Source: Fischerella sp. PCC 9605 (GTDB lineage: Bacteria > Cyanobacteriota > Cyanobacteriia > Cyanobacteriales > Nostocaceae). Taken from it: 64,000 nucleotides of DNA. A model generated the notes under the pieces. That model was not told where the DNA came from. It did not search any database and saw only the letters and a program-made list of their open reading frames with translations. Made by a program: the position numbers and the translations under genes. Of the stretch, positions 26,468 through 35,448 are shown piece after piece; within the stretch, counting starts at the first letter, position 1, and each line of letters starts with the position of its first letter. The stretch spans positions 198,712 to 262,711 of the forward strand of contig NZ_KI912149.1 in the NCBI RefSeq assembly GCF_000517105.1, in the 5' to 3' direction.

Positions 26468-27400
26468 TTAAGTCGCATTAAAAAATAATCGCAGATAGCT
26501 AGACAAGATGATCTCGCCACTAAACAAGGTGATTATCGATCCAAGAGCAAGAAAAGGTCCAAAAGGCATCTTTTGACCCCATTTCTGAGGCAGCACCGTA
26601 GGAAGATTTCCTTCGTTAGAGACATCCACTCTCACAGAAGCCTTGCTACGCTTCGCGTCTATCCGACGGCTTTCCCCAAGATGGCGATCGCCGTACTGCG
26701 ATCGCAAAATTGTAACACCACCTACTAAAGCTCCCACCAAGCAAGCAACAAAAGCAGCTAAGAGCAAATACTTCCAACCCAGCCATGCTCCCATCATGGC
26801 TGCTAACTTGGCGTCACCTCCACCCATTGCTGTTTTACCAAATACTATTGAACCAACTGTAGCGATCGCATCAAACAGCCACAAACCCAACACTGCTCCT
26901 ACTATCGCCATCATCAAGTGATTTGCTAATGTTGACCAGCTACTACCCTCTGGCAAAAAACCAACCATAACTTGAAATGCTATGCCCAATACCAACCCTG
27001 ACTGAGTCAGTGGGTTAGGTAAAGTCATCGTATCTAAATCAATGAGTGACAGCGCTAGTAACCAACTACAAAATACCCAATATCCTACCGTCAAAACCGA
27101 TACGTTAAACATCCAAAAAAGCAGTAAAAACAACACTCCCGTTACCACTTCTATCATTGGGTAACGCAGAGAAATTTTACTTTGGCAATAACGACAACGA
27201 CCTCTTAGCCATAGCCAGCCAAAGACAGGGACATTATCGTAAGGTTTGAGTTGATTTGAGCAGTGAGGACAGTGAGAAGGGGGAAAAATAATCGACAACC
27301 CAGCTGGTAGCCGATAAACCACAACATTGATAAAACTACCTACAGATGCACCCAAAGCGAATACGATTAAATTCGCCAGAATGACAATCAAGATGTCCAT
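26468..27400 (-). CDS. pilD: Type IV prepilin peptidase / methyltransferase
   Basis: A 310-residue inner-membrane aspartic protease that cleaves and N-methylates type IV prepilins. The N-terminal domain has GSFINVVVYRLP and two zinc pairs (CPHC and CRYC). Catalytic aspartates lie in LIDLDTMTLPNPL and GGGDAKLAAMMGAWLGW. About eight hydrophobic segments are seen. A basic insert at about residues 243-265 (ESRRIDAKRSKASVRVDVSN) is encoded by a sequence resembling a dispersed cyanobacterial repeat. Confidence 0.93.
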   Translation of the reverse strand: MDILIVILANLIVFALGASVGSFINVVVYRLPAGLSIIFPPSHCPHCSNQLKPYDNVPVFGWLWLRGRCRYCQSKISLRYPMIEVVTGVLFLLLFWMFNVSVLTVGYWVFCSWLLALSLIDLDTMTLPNPLTQSGLVLGIAFQVMVGFLPEGSSWSTLANHLMMAIVGAVLGLWLFDAIATVGSIVFGKTAMGGGDAKLAAMMGAWLGWKYLLLAAFVACLVGALVGGVTILRSQYGDRHLGESRRIDAKRSKASVRVDVSNEGNLPTVLPQKWGQKMPFGPFLALGSIITLFSGEIILSSYLRLFFNAT

Positions 27401-27467
27401 ATTGTCATTTGTCCTCTGTCATTTGTCCTTTGTCAAAAGCTAATGACTAATGACCAATGACTAATGA

Positions 27468-27746
27468 CTAATACATGTACGATTCAATTTGATTTAAAGG
27501 CACAAAACATTCTTGGGGTAAAAGGACTGGTTGATTAGTAAAAATTACCTTACCCCGGTGATTAACGCGGTTAATTGCCACACCAGATGGTTGACCAGCC
27601 ATTTCGGGATGTACCTCACAGTAAGTGTAGTAGATTTGCCCAGCAGCTCTGACGACGGCAGGATCGATCAAAGGCGGCTGGTTTTTAGGGCTGGTAGGGC
27701 TAGTATGGCTGGTAAAGTTTGCTTGTTCTTGTCGTAAAGCGTACAC
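27468..27746 (-). CDS. Small conserved hypothetical protein
   Basis: A 92-residue soluble protein with GTG start at 27746. A Thr/Ser/Pro-rich stretch (HTSPTSPKNQPP) near the N-terminus may come from a short repeat. The rest (IYYTYCEVHPEMAGQPSGVAINRV and so on) looks like a compact conserved domain. It lies between leuB and pilD, all on the minus strand, with 92 bases to leuB. The function is unknown. Confidence 0.6.
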   Translation of the reverse strand: MYALRQEQANFTSHTSPTSPKNQPPLIDPAVVRAAGQIYYTYCEVHPEMAGQPSGVAINRVNHRGKVIFTNQPVLLPQECFVPLNQIESYMY

Positions 27747-27838
27747 AACTTACTGAGTTTGGTTACTAGGTTTGTCTTAATAGTTTATACGAAACTTTCA
27801 GCAATGGTTGCCAAAATTTCGGTTGCTACTGTTGAAGC

Positions 27839-28924
27839 TTATTCTTCAAGGATCTTAATCAGAGTCTCGCCCATAGCACGGCAACCTAGAAGTTGCATAC
27901 CCGGAGACATTATATCCCCAGTTCGAGCGCCGCTTTGTAAAACTTGCAACACTCCTTTTTCGAGAAAGTCCGCTGCCGCGCCTTGGTTTAATCCGTAACG
28001 GAGCATCATTGCCGCACTCAAAACCTGGGCGAGGGGATTGGCTTTATCAAGTCCCGCAATATCAGGGGCGGAACCGTGCACGGGTTCAAACACTCCTGGG
28101 CCAGAAGCACCCAAACTGGCAGAAGGCAACATCCCAATACTGCCAGTGAGCATAGCAGCAGCATCAGAAAGAATATCACCAAACAAATTACCCGTGACGA
28201 TCGTATCGAACTGTTTGGGAGTGCGTAACAGCTGCATGGCAGCATTATCCACATACATGTGAGTTAGTTCTACATCCGGATATTCTGTTGCCAATTTCGT
28301 CATGCGATCGCGCCACAACTGCGATACTTCCAAAACATTGGCTTTATCGATCGAACACAGCTTGCCTTGACGTTTCCGTGCTGTTTCAAACGCTACCCTG
28401 CCAATGCGCTCAATTTCCGATTCCGTGTACGCCATTGTATTCACACCGCGCTTTTCCCCAGTTTCCGTTTCAAAAATTCCCTTGGGTTTGCCAAAGTAAA
28501 TTCCACCAGTGAGTTCGCGCACCACCATAATATCAACGCCTTCTACAACCTCTCGTTTCAAGGTAGAAGCGTCTATTAGTTGAGGCAATATTTTTGCTGG
28601 GCGCAAATTGGCAAATAATTCCAAACCCGCACGCAGTCTGAGTAAACCAGCTTCTGGACGTAAATGTGATGGTAGGGAATCCCATTTGTAACCGCCAATC
28701 GCTGCTAATAATACAGCATCGCTGTTGCGACATATATCTAAAGTTGCTGCTGGTAGAGGTTCGCCAGTTGCGTCAATTGCCGCACCTCCTACCAGCGCTT
28801 CTTGGAATTCAAACTGAATATCAAATTTTTTCCCTACGACCTTCAGCACATCTACCGCCACAGCCATAATTTCGGGTCCAATGCCATCGCCAGGAAGTAG
28901 GGTAATGCGGTATTGCTGTGCCAT
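27839..28924 (-). CDS. leuB: 3-isopropylmalate dehydrogenase
   Basis: A 361-residue NAD-dependent enzyme that oxidises and decarboxylates 3-isopropylmalate in leucine synthesis. It starts with [14 protein letters not shown], has the substrate Arg patch [16 protein letters not shown], the family insertion [14 protein letters not shown], the metal and NAD sites ([27 protein letters not shown]) and [15 protein letters not shown]. The length is normal. It is monocistronic on the minus strand. The 293 bases upstream show no recognised leader. Confidence 0.97.
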   Translation of the reverse strand: MAQQYRITLLPGDGIGPEIMAVAVDVLKVVGKKFDIQFEFQEALVGGAAIDATGEPLPAATLDICRNSDAVLLAAIGGYKWDSLPSHLRPEAGLLRLRAGLELFANLRPAKILPQLIDASTLKREVVEGVDIMVVRELTGGIYFGKPKGIFETETGEKRGVNTMAYTESEIERIGRVAFETARKRQGKLCSIDKANVLEVSQLWRDRMTKLATEYPDVELTHMYVDNAAMQLLRTPKQFDTIVTGNLFGDILSDAAAMLTGSIGMLPSASLGASGPGVFEPVHGSAPDIAGLDKANPLAQVLSAAMMLRYGLNQGAAADFLEKGVLQVLQSGARTGDIMSPGMQLLGCRAMGETLIKILEE

Positions 28925-29217
28925 AGTTCGTTTTGACTGGATGAGTGTTTAACCGTGCAGAAAAATTTTCAGCTTCAATATAATACCGAGCAAGTGTACC
29001 TATGGATTTTTTAATTTATTTATTCACCTTTGTTAAGAGATATATAGTAGAAGCGCCCAGAGCATTCGCAAACCCAAACCGTCAAGAGTCAAGAGAACGT
29101 CGACTTATGAGCAGGTCAGAAATTATAACGCACCCTCCATCAGTAAGACTTTTGACATAAAAACAGTATTGTAAAATAGAAAAAGTAGGATTCGAGGGAC
29201 CAGTTCACTGGTCAAAA

Positions 29218-30969
29218 GTGCTTATCGAGACTATTTTCGGTAATCTTCAGGGTCTAAAGTCCAGCCAGCTAAAGCAACTACAGCGGCTGTATCACCAGCG
29301 CATTCCGGGCGATCGCATCACTACGCCCGAGTTTGCCCAGCGTTTGGCAGCTATTAGCACTGAAATCAATCAGCCTGTATGTGCCTACCTCAACCGTCGC
29401 GGACAAGTAATCCGCGTAGGCGTAGGCACTCCGCGTCAAACGCAAATTCCACCGTTGGAATTACCCCGTTACGGTGCAGAACGACTTAGCGGTATCCGTT
29501 GTCTTGCCACCAGCTTGAAGCCAGAACCCCCCAATGAAGGGGCTTTGACGGCTATGGCACTACAACGTCTTGATGCTCTAGTGGTGCTTAATATTACTGG
29601 GTCAGGCTTTCAAAAGCGGGGTGGTGGAGCTACAGGGTACGTCAAAGAAGCTTATTTGGCGCACCTCACATCGCAAGAGTCCCGCGCCCTAATTACTAGT
29701 CCTTCTTCGTTCAAAGCACAGGGAAGTAATTTCCAATCTCCAAGTTGGAGTGTGTCACCACCCATAAGCTTGGATGTGTTGACAAAGCAAGACTTGATTG
29801 AACTGGTCGAAGGACTGGAAGAGGAGTTCCGGCGGGAATTTGTCGCCCAAGAAGTAGATACTGACCACGATCGCGTGGTAATTGTTGGGATAATGACCGA
29901 CGATCTGTCATCTCAACAATTCCAAGACACTGTAGCAGAATTGGCACGGTTAGTAGATACAGCTGGCGGCGAGGTATTGCAGACACTTTGGCAAAAGCGA
30001 TCGCGCATTCATCCCCAAACAGTAGTTGGGGAAGGTAAGGTGCAAGAAATCGCTCTCACAGCCCAAACCCTAGGAGCAAATCTCATCGTCTTTGACCGTG
30101 ACCTTTCACCATCTCAAGTCCGCAACTTAGAGACTCAAATTGGTATCCGGGTTGTCGATCGTACCGAAGTAATTTTGGATATCTTTGCTCAACGCGCTCA
30201 GTCTCGTGCTGGTAAGTTACAAGTAGAACTGGCACAGTTAGAGTATATGCTGCCGCGACTAACTGGTAGAGGACAGGCAATGTCTCGACTTGGTGGCGGT
30301 ATCGGTACTCGTGGTCCTGGTGAAACCAAATTGGAAACGGAACGACGTGCCATTCAGCGCCGTATTGCTAGATTGCAACAAGAAGTAAATCAGCTACAGG
30401 CGCATCGAGAACGCTTGCGACAGCGGCGACAACATCGGGAAATCCCCTCCATAGCTTTAGTTGGTTATACCAATGCAGGCAAGTCTACCTTATTAAATGC
30501 CCTAACTAATGCTGAGGTTTACACAGCCGACCAACTATTTGCTACCCTCGACCCCACTACGCGCCGCTTGGTTGTTCCCCATGCCGTAACTGGTGAATCT
30601 CAAGAGATTCTACTTACAGATACGGTAGGGTTTATCCACGAACTACCAGCATCTTTAATGGACGCCTTCCGCGCCACTTTAGAAGAAGTCACAGAAGCTG
30701 ATGCTTTACTGCATTTAGTAGATTTATCTCACCCAGCTTGGTTAACTCACATTCGTTCAGTGAGAGAAATTTTGGCACAAATGCCAGTGACTCCCGGCCC
30801 GGCGCTGGTTGCTTTTAACAAAATTGACCAAGTGGATAGTGAAACTTTGACTCAAGCGCAGGAGGAGTTTCCCCTAGCGGTGTTTATTTCTGCAAGCAAG
30901 CGCTTGGGATTAGAAACTCTACGCCAGCGTCTTGGTCAGTTGGTTCATTACGTCAATTCTTCTCAGTAA
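29218..30969 (+). CDS. hflX: Ribosome-associated GTPase HflX
   Basis: A 583-residue protein, longer than the usual HflX of about 430 residues because of an N-terminal extension of about 190 residues typical of cyanobacterial members. The HflX-specific domain has GEGKVQEI and FDRDLSPSQVRNLE, then the linker GRGQAMSRLGGGIGTRGPGE. The G domain follows from about residue 412 (G1 GYTNAGKST, G3 DTVGF, G4 NKID). It splits or rescues stalled ribosomes in other bacteria. The start is GTG at 29218. Confidence 0.93.
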   Translation: MLIETIFGNLQGLKSSQLKQLQRLYHQRIPGDRITTPEFAQRLAAISTEINQPVCAYLNRRGQVIRVGVGTPRQTQIPPLELPRYGAERLSGIRCLATSLKPEPPNEGALTAMALQRLDALVVLNITGSGFQKRGGGATGYVKEAYLAHLTSQESRALITSPSSFKAQGSNFQSPSWSVSPPISLDVLTKQDLIELVEGLEEEFRREFVAQEVDTDHDRVVIVGIMTDDLSSQQFQDTVAELARLVDTAGGEVLQTLWQKRSRIHPQTVVGEGKVQEIALTAQTLGANLIVFDRDLSPSQVRNLETQIGIRVVDRTEVILDIFAQRAQSRAGKLQVELAQLEYMLPRLTGRGQAMSRLGGGIGTRGPGETKLETERRAIQRRIARLQQEVNQLQAHRERLRQRRQHREIPSIALVGYTNAGKSTLLNALTNAEVYTADQLFATLDPTTRRLVVPHAVTGESQEILLTDTVGFIHELPASLMDAFRATLEEVTEADALLHLVDLSHPAWLTHIRSVREILAQMPVTPGPALVAFNKIDQVDSETLTQAQEEFPLAVFISASKRLGLETLRQRLGQLVHYVNSSQ

Positions 30970-31062
30970 AAATTTAGGTTTCCACACAAATAAAAATTCA
31001 AACTCTCTGAGAATCAAAATTCAGGATCAATATTAAATCCAGTTTAAATAGCCTCCTTCTTT

Positions 31063-31087
31063 AAAGTCCGCTGTAGCGGACTTTTTT
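31063..31087 (+). terminator. Terminator after hflX
   Basis: AAGTCCGC-TGTA-GCGGACTT followed by TTTTTG, about 95 bases after the hflX stop. This is a strong rho-independent hairpin. The rest of 30970-31446 is AT-rich and should hold the promoter of the PEP-CTERM gene. Confidence 0.9.
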
Positions 31088-31446
31088 GTTTTGTCCTTAC
31101 TTATATTTTTCAGTAGAAATACGGCTTATTTAAATGAAATTTATATTTATCAGTAATAAATATAAAATTTACGTTGTTTATTAGGTCATAAATCTCGTGT
31201 AAATATGGAATTACAAGCATTAATTTAGATATAAAAATTCAATTTTAATATTATCTTTTCTGTGAAAACACTAATTTTTAAAATTCAAGTCAAAGCCAGA
31301 ACAAATATAAAGATATCAAGAAAAAACGGTAACAACTGAAGCCAAATATCAAAGTAATAAAGATAATAGTAAGCACTATAAAACAACAGGGTGCAAATAT
31401 ACCTGTGGAAGATTTGGTGAATAAGATAGAAAGGAAAAGTAATAAG

Positions 31447-32229
31447 ATGTCTAAGCGTTTTTCAAAATTAGCTTTTGGAGTATCCACCGCATCTTTAGTG
31501 GGACTCTGTGTTACTAGTTTTGCTCCCGCAGCTTTAGCAAAAGCCCCAGGTAGTGGCAAACCTGATACCAAGCAACCTGACACCACTCAAACAACTAGCA
31601 ATACCGGCAGCACTACTTCTAGCAGTAGCAGTTCCACTGGTGGTTCAACGCAGTTAAGCTGTAATCTTACTGATGTCTTAATTGGAAATACTACTGCTAC
31701 AGCTTGTAAGGGCCCCTTTGATGGTAATGACACAGGAGCAGGAAATCCTTTACTTACTGAGTTGAATAAAGGTCTGTTTGATATTGGTTCTAACGTTACT
31801 TGGTCATTAGCTGGAAAATCGGACTCGGACGAGAACAATATTTTTGGTTTTGAAGCACAAAATGGCTTAAGCACTGGTACATGGAGTTTAGATAAGGCGC
31901 TGAGCAGTAATACTAGTAATGGTCTTAGTACCTTTGTGGTTAGCCTCAAGACTAGTACCAAATATAGTGCCTACCTCTTCAAAGACATTGATTTTTCTCA
32001 AACGAGTTTACAAGGAATTTTCAATACCATCGGTGTTGCTTTAAATGGAAGTAGTACACAAGGTAAAGCGTTATCTCACGCCTCATTATTCGTAGCCACT
32101 TACGCAAAGCCCAGCACTATCCAAAAAGCTAAAGTTCCAGAACCGAGTGCTTCCATAGGTCTTGGTCTAGTTGTAGGTGGAATGGTCATTGCCCGCCGTC
32201 GCAAGTCTAACTCTGCTGTGCAGAAGTAA
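31447..32229 (+). CDS. PEP-CTERM sorting-domain protein
   Basis: A 260-residue exported protein. ATG at 31447 has AAGGAAAAG upstream. The signal peptide (FGVSTASLVGLCVTSFAPAALA) is followed by a Ser/Thr/Gly-rich linker and a globular domain (about 70-225) with two Cys. The C-terminal sorting signal is VPEPSASIGLGLVVGGMVIA followed by RRRKS: the PEP motif, one membrane segment and a basic end recognised by exosortase. The protein is probably anchored or secreted at the cell surface. A decayed PEP-CTERM tail lies just downstream. Confidence 0.88.
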   Translation: MSKRFSKLAFGVSTASLVGLCVTSFAPAALAKAPGSGKPDTKQPDTTQTTSNTGSTTSSSSSSTGGSTQLSCNLTDVLIGNTTATACKGPFDGNDTGAGNPLLTELNKGLFDIGSNVTWSLAGKSDSDENNIFGFEAQNGLSTGTWSLDKALSSNTSNGLSTFVVSLKTSTKYSAYLFKDIDFSQTSLQGIFNTIGVALNGSSTQGKALSHASLFVATYAKPSTIQKAKVPEPSASIGLGLVVGGMVIARRRKSNSAVQK

Positions 32230-32302
32230 ATGAGCAGATGATTTAGAGGTCGAAAGCTACGGTATGAAGGGACTTGTAACTTTTGATTTATTTCTGATAT
32301 GA

Positions 32303-32445
32303 CATATTTACTCCAGATTCCAATCGCTCTCTAACACCTCTAAAGGTTTACCCGAACCTGTATTGTAGTCGCAGCTTTGGGATTGTTTGCTGTGGGTGCC
32401 TTGAAACTCAAAAATAAAAATCAACAGCATGTTTCCCAGAGTTAA
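32303..32445 (+). pseudogene. Relic of a second PEP-CTERM gene (frameshifted)
   Basis: One frame reads SLSNTSKGLPEPVL and then a stop. Shifting by one base after CCTG gives IVVAALGLFAVGALKLKNKN followed by QQHVSQS and a TAA at 32443-32445. Together they rebuild a PEP motif, transmembrane helix and basic tail broken by one lost base. Nothing upstream gives the rest of the gene. It lies 70 bases after an intact PEP-CTERM gene, so it is probably a degraded tandem neighbour. Confidence 0.6.
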
Positions 32446-32476
32446 ATTGAGTGAATTTTTCCTGAACTCAAACTAG

Positions 32477-32513
32477 GGCTTAGAAGCGCTTAGCACTTCT
32501 AAGCCAGTTTTTT
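32477..32513 (+). terminator. Terminator after the PEP-CTERM region
   Basis: GGCTTAGAAG and CTTCTAAGCC form a 10-bp stem with a 9-base loop, followed by AGTTTTTT. It lies 31 bases after the stop of the PEP-CTERM relic, where a real gene's terminator would be. Confidence 0.85.
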
Positions 32514-33405
32514 AAGGGTAAACTTTTCATCAATCCGCAAACCACAGGGGAATAAAGTTTGAGCTGAAAAGTATTACTGCACGATAGTTCACTACGCATC
32601 ACTATGATTTCTCCTCTAAACTTGAACCGACAAATACCATACCAAAGCAAACTTAGTTGATTCACTACACTTATATGACTCGGTAAATACTGAAAAACTT
32701 TTGTTTTGATTTTAAGGTTTATCAGTATCATTCATGAGGTTTTTAGTATTTAAAATCGCATATCATCTGTTTGTTACGCAACTGGATGCAATTCTATATA
32801 ACTATTATGGGCTAAGCGTTTGGTTGAGTCAGCTATTAAATTTTAATGGCACGATCACCAGCAAATGCCCTTATATAATTTTATTGTTTAAGTATATATT
32901 TTTACTATATAAAAATTTTCAGTTTTATTCACATCTTCTACCCTTCGGGTTCGCCAGTCCCCCCTAAAGGCAGAAGCCCTTCGGGTTCGCCACTTTCCCA
33001 TCTGGCACCAAGCCAAGACGGGAAGTGGTCTCACTCCTGAGGGGGCTGGTCTCACCGCCCTGACGGGCGTCTACGCCAGTCGTACCCTGCACCGAAGCCG
33101 CCCTGCGGGCGTCTACATGGGGGACTCGGGGCCCCCACGACCGACAGGGAGTGGGGATTGGGGGAGAATCCCCTATAAGTGCGCGCTGGCTCACCACTTG
33201 CAACTCTCTGGAGGCAGAGCCTCTGGCTCTCGCAATCGTAGGGCTAAGCTCTTCCCGCAGGGTATGGTGCAAGATATCAGAATAGATACTTTGCTTGTAT
33301 TAGTCTACTTAGCGCCTACTTGGAACTAGCAAAGATGGGATGAAGTACCCACAGCCAACAACAACATTCTAAAATTAAGAATTATTACATCAAGTAGAGG
33401 ACGTT
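32514..33405. other. Intergenic region with GC-rich repeats
   Basis: The first 420 bases are AT-rich and hold only chance frames. From 32940 the base composition changes sharply to GC-rich repeat DNA: ACCCTTCGGGTTCGCCA units (twice, about 32940 and 32980), CGCCCTGACGGGCG, the 123-base repeat copy, and TCTGGAGGCAGAGCCTCTGG. About 33270-33405 is the short promoter region of the glutaredoxin gene. Confidence 0.6.
33074..33196 (+). repeat. 123-base GC-rich dispersed repeat, copy 2
   Basis: This copy matches 25773-25895 at 121 of 123 positions, in the same orientation. It is embedded in a larger block of related palindromic units (32940-33260). It has no coding capacity of its own. Confidence 0.9.
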
Positions 33406-33678
33406 ATGGCTGCGAAAGTAGAAATTTACACTTGGATGACTTGCCCTTTTTGCATCCGTGCCAAAAACTTATTGAAGAAAAAGGGGGTTGAATTCGTTGA
33501 ATACAGTATCGATGGAGATGAAGCAGCACGGGATAAAATGTCTCAAAGAGCAAATGGACGGCGCTCTTTACCGCAAATTTTCATCAACGATGTTCATGTT
33601 GGTGGTTGTGATGATGTACACGCTTTAGAGGCCCAAGGCAAGCTGGATAATTTACTAGCTTCTAGTAATAGCGTGTAG
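33406..33678 (+). CDS. grxC: Glutaredoxin
   Basis: A 90-residue thioredoxin-fold protein with the dithiol active site CPFC (residues 14-17) and glutathione-binding features (SLPQIFINDVHVGGCDD). It reduces disulfides using glutathione. The glutathione synthetase gene follows about 120 bases downstream in the same direction, a common cyanobacterial pairing that suits shared regulation. The ribosome-binding site AGAGGA precedes the ATG. Confidence 0.93.
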   Translation: MAAKVEIYTWMTCPFCIRAKNLLKKKGVEFVEYSIDGDEAARDKMSQRANGRRSLPQIFINDVHVGGCDDVHALEAQGKLDNLLASSNSV

Positions 33679-33795
33679 ATCCAAAAGGGTTGCGATGGCG
33701 CTTTTTGTTCGGAGGCGATCGCAAATAAGCCAAATCATCAGGGGATAATCTAAATTAAATGACCTTGAAATTTGCTGGCAATTGAGGCAGAAAGC

Positions 33796-34785
33796 GTGAA
33801 ACTGGCTTTTATTATCGATCCCATCCAAACCCTCGACCCATGTCATGATACTAGCGTTGCTCTGATGGAAGCAGCGCACATCATGGGACATGAAGTTTGG
33901 GTGACTCAAGCAAGTTTGTTAAGTGTAGTAGAAGGCAAAGCTTGGGCAATCTTAGAACGGGTGCAACTCGTACCGATAGAACTAGTGGATGGACGCTGGG
34001 TAGCGGCAAATCCTTGGTACAAGTCGAGTGAATGCAATTTCATTTGTTTGGAAACAATGGACGCCGTATTTATGCGGACAGATCCACCAGTGACAGTTTC
34101 CTACCTCTATGCCACGTACATTCTCGACTACATTGACCAAAACAAAACCCTGGTGATTAACAGCCCTAGTGGTATCCGAGCGGCAAACGAAAAAATGTAT
34201 GCGCTTCAGTTTACCAAGGTAATTCCAGAAACCATTGTCTCCGCTGACAAACAGGTGATCAAACAATTTGTAGAAGCAAAAGAGACAGCGGTTCTCAAAC
34301 CACTGGGTAATAAAGCTGGCGAAGGGATTTTAATTTTACAACCGAGCGATCGCAACCTTAACTCTATGATCGAACTCAGTACCCTCCAAGGTCGGGTACC
34401 TGTTATGGTACAAAGCTTTATACCAGATGCTAAAGAGGGAGACAAACGGATTATTCTACTTAATGGCGAACCGATAGGATCTGTCAATCGCCTGTCTGCA
34501 AAGGGCGAATTTCGCAATAACATGGCAGCGGGCGGTACAGTTGCTAAAACCGAGATAACCCCTAAAGAGTATGAAATATGCTCTCAAATAGCTGCAACGC
34601 TACGTAGAGATGGCTTAATCTTTGTTGGTATCGACGTTATCGGGGGCTACTTGACCGAGGTTAATGTCACTAGCCCCACTGGAATACGCGAAATAGATCG
34701 GCTTGACGGTACTCGCCTTGGTCATCAAGTGATTCAATGGGTCGAGCAGGCAAAAAATTATAAATTATCGACTATAAACTTATGA
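33796..34785 (+). CDS. gshB: Glutathione synthetase
   Basis: A 329-residue ATP-grasp ligase that adds glycine to gamma-glutamylcysteine. I choose GTG at 33796 (VKLAFIIDPIQTLDP) because the family begins with this strand; the frame opens at 33772. Family features include FMRTDPPVTVSYLYATYIL, VINSPSGIRAANEKMYAL, LKPLGNKAGEGI, QSFIPDAKEGDKRIILLNGEP and EVNVTSPTGIREI. It follows the glutaredoxin gene. Its stop overlaps a downstream ATG that begins a decayed gene. Confidence 0.95.
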   Translation: MKLAFIIDPIQTLDPCHDTSVALMEAAHIMGHEVWVTQASLLSVVEGKAWAILERVQLVPIELVDGRWVAANPWYKSSECNFICLETMDAVFMRTDPPVTVSYLYATYILDYIDQNKTLVINSPSGIRAANEKMYALQFTKVIPETIVSADKQVIKQFVEAKETAVLKPLGNKAGEGILILQPSDRNLNSMIELSTLQGRVPVMVQSFIPDAKEGDKRIILLNGEPIGSVNRLSAKGEFRNNMAAGGTVAKTEITPKEYEICSQIAATLRRDGLIFVGIDVIGGYLTEVNVTSPTGIREIDRLDGTRLGHQVIQWVEQAKNYKLSTINL

Positions 34786-35292
34786 AATTTCCTAGCATTC
34801 ATAATTTGATCCCTAGTTTTTTAACCTCAGCCTTGCTTGTTTACAGCTTGCCACAACAAGACCCACCGTCATAACCACCAGCTACCGGACAACCGTAGAT
34901 CTAATGTTACTGCATTCAAGTCTTAGACAACTCATGACTTTAAATCCAAAATTCACTTGTATTGTCTTGATATTAGCTTCACTCAATAGTGACAGCAGTA
35001 TTTAGAGATTTAGGCTACGCCCGTATAATTTCCGGCACTTAGCAAATCTACGTAATTGCAGACAAATTGGAAGCTAAAGCACTAATAGATGCTGTAATTC
35101 AGCTTGGTCAGTTGGAATAATGACTATGTACTGAAAGACTACAAAGGCGAAACAATTGTCCATATTACTACAGGCAGAAACAGACACTAGGACAAAGAAA
35201 TCGACAGCGAAAAACTGCCTCTGTTTTTTGTACCAAACACGTTGGTGGATATCCGAACGAGCAGAATTTGTCCTAATTCATTTGATTTGTAG
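34782..35292 (+). pseudogene. Decayed gene of unknown family after gshB
   Basis: An ATG overlapping the gshB stop opens a signal-peptide-like frame (FLTSALLVYSLPQQDPPS, then stop). Further on, one frame reads IVTAVFRDLGYARIISGT, a TAG at 35040, then QIYVIADKLEAKALIDAVIQ, and a TAA at 35118. The next frame continues NDYVLKDYKGETIVHITTG, a TAG at 35188, and SEKLPLFFVPNTLVDI. Protein-like text in adjoining frames broken by stops suggests a gene for an exported protein in advanced decay. The family is unrecognised. Confidence 0.4.
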
Positions 35293-35448
35293 GTTGCGTG
35301 GACGAGTTTTATTAATAACTGGCTATATCGGGGATGGCAACTGAATTGCTTACCCCAAACCCCAGTGAAACAATGGAATTAGAAATGAGCAGCCAGAAAG
35401 CTGATAGTACCAAACGCCTGTAGGGGAGATTTTCCACAAGCTAATAAC

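Noticed and set aside
32734-32967. 77-codon plus-strand frame before the GC-rich repeats
   Set aside because: Low-complexity hydrophobic text from AT-rich DNA that ends inside the repeat block.
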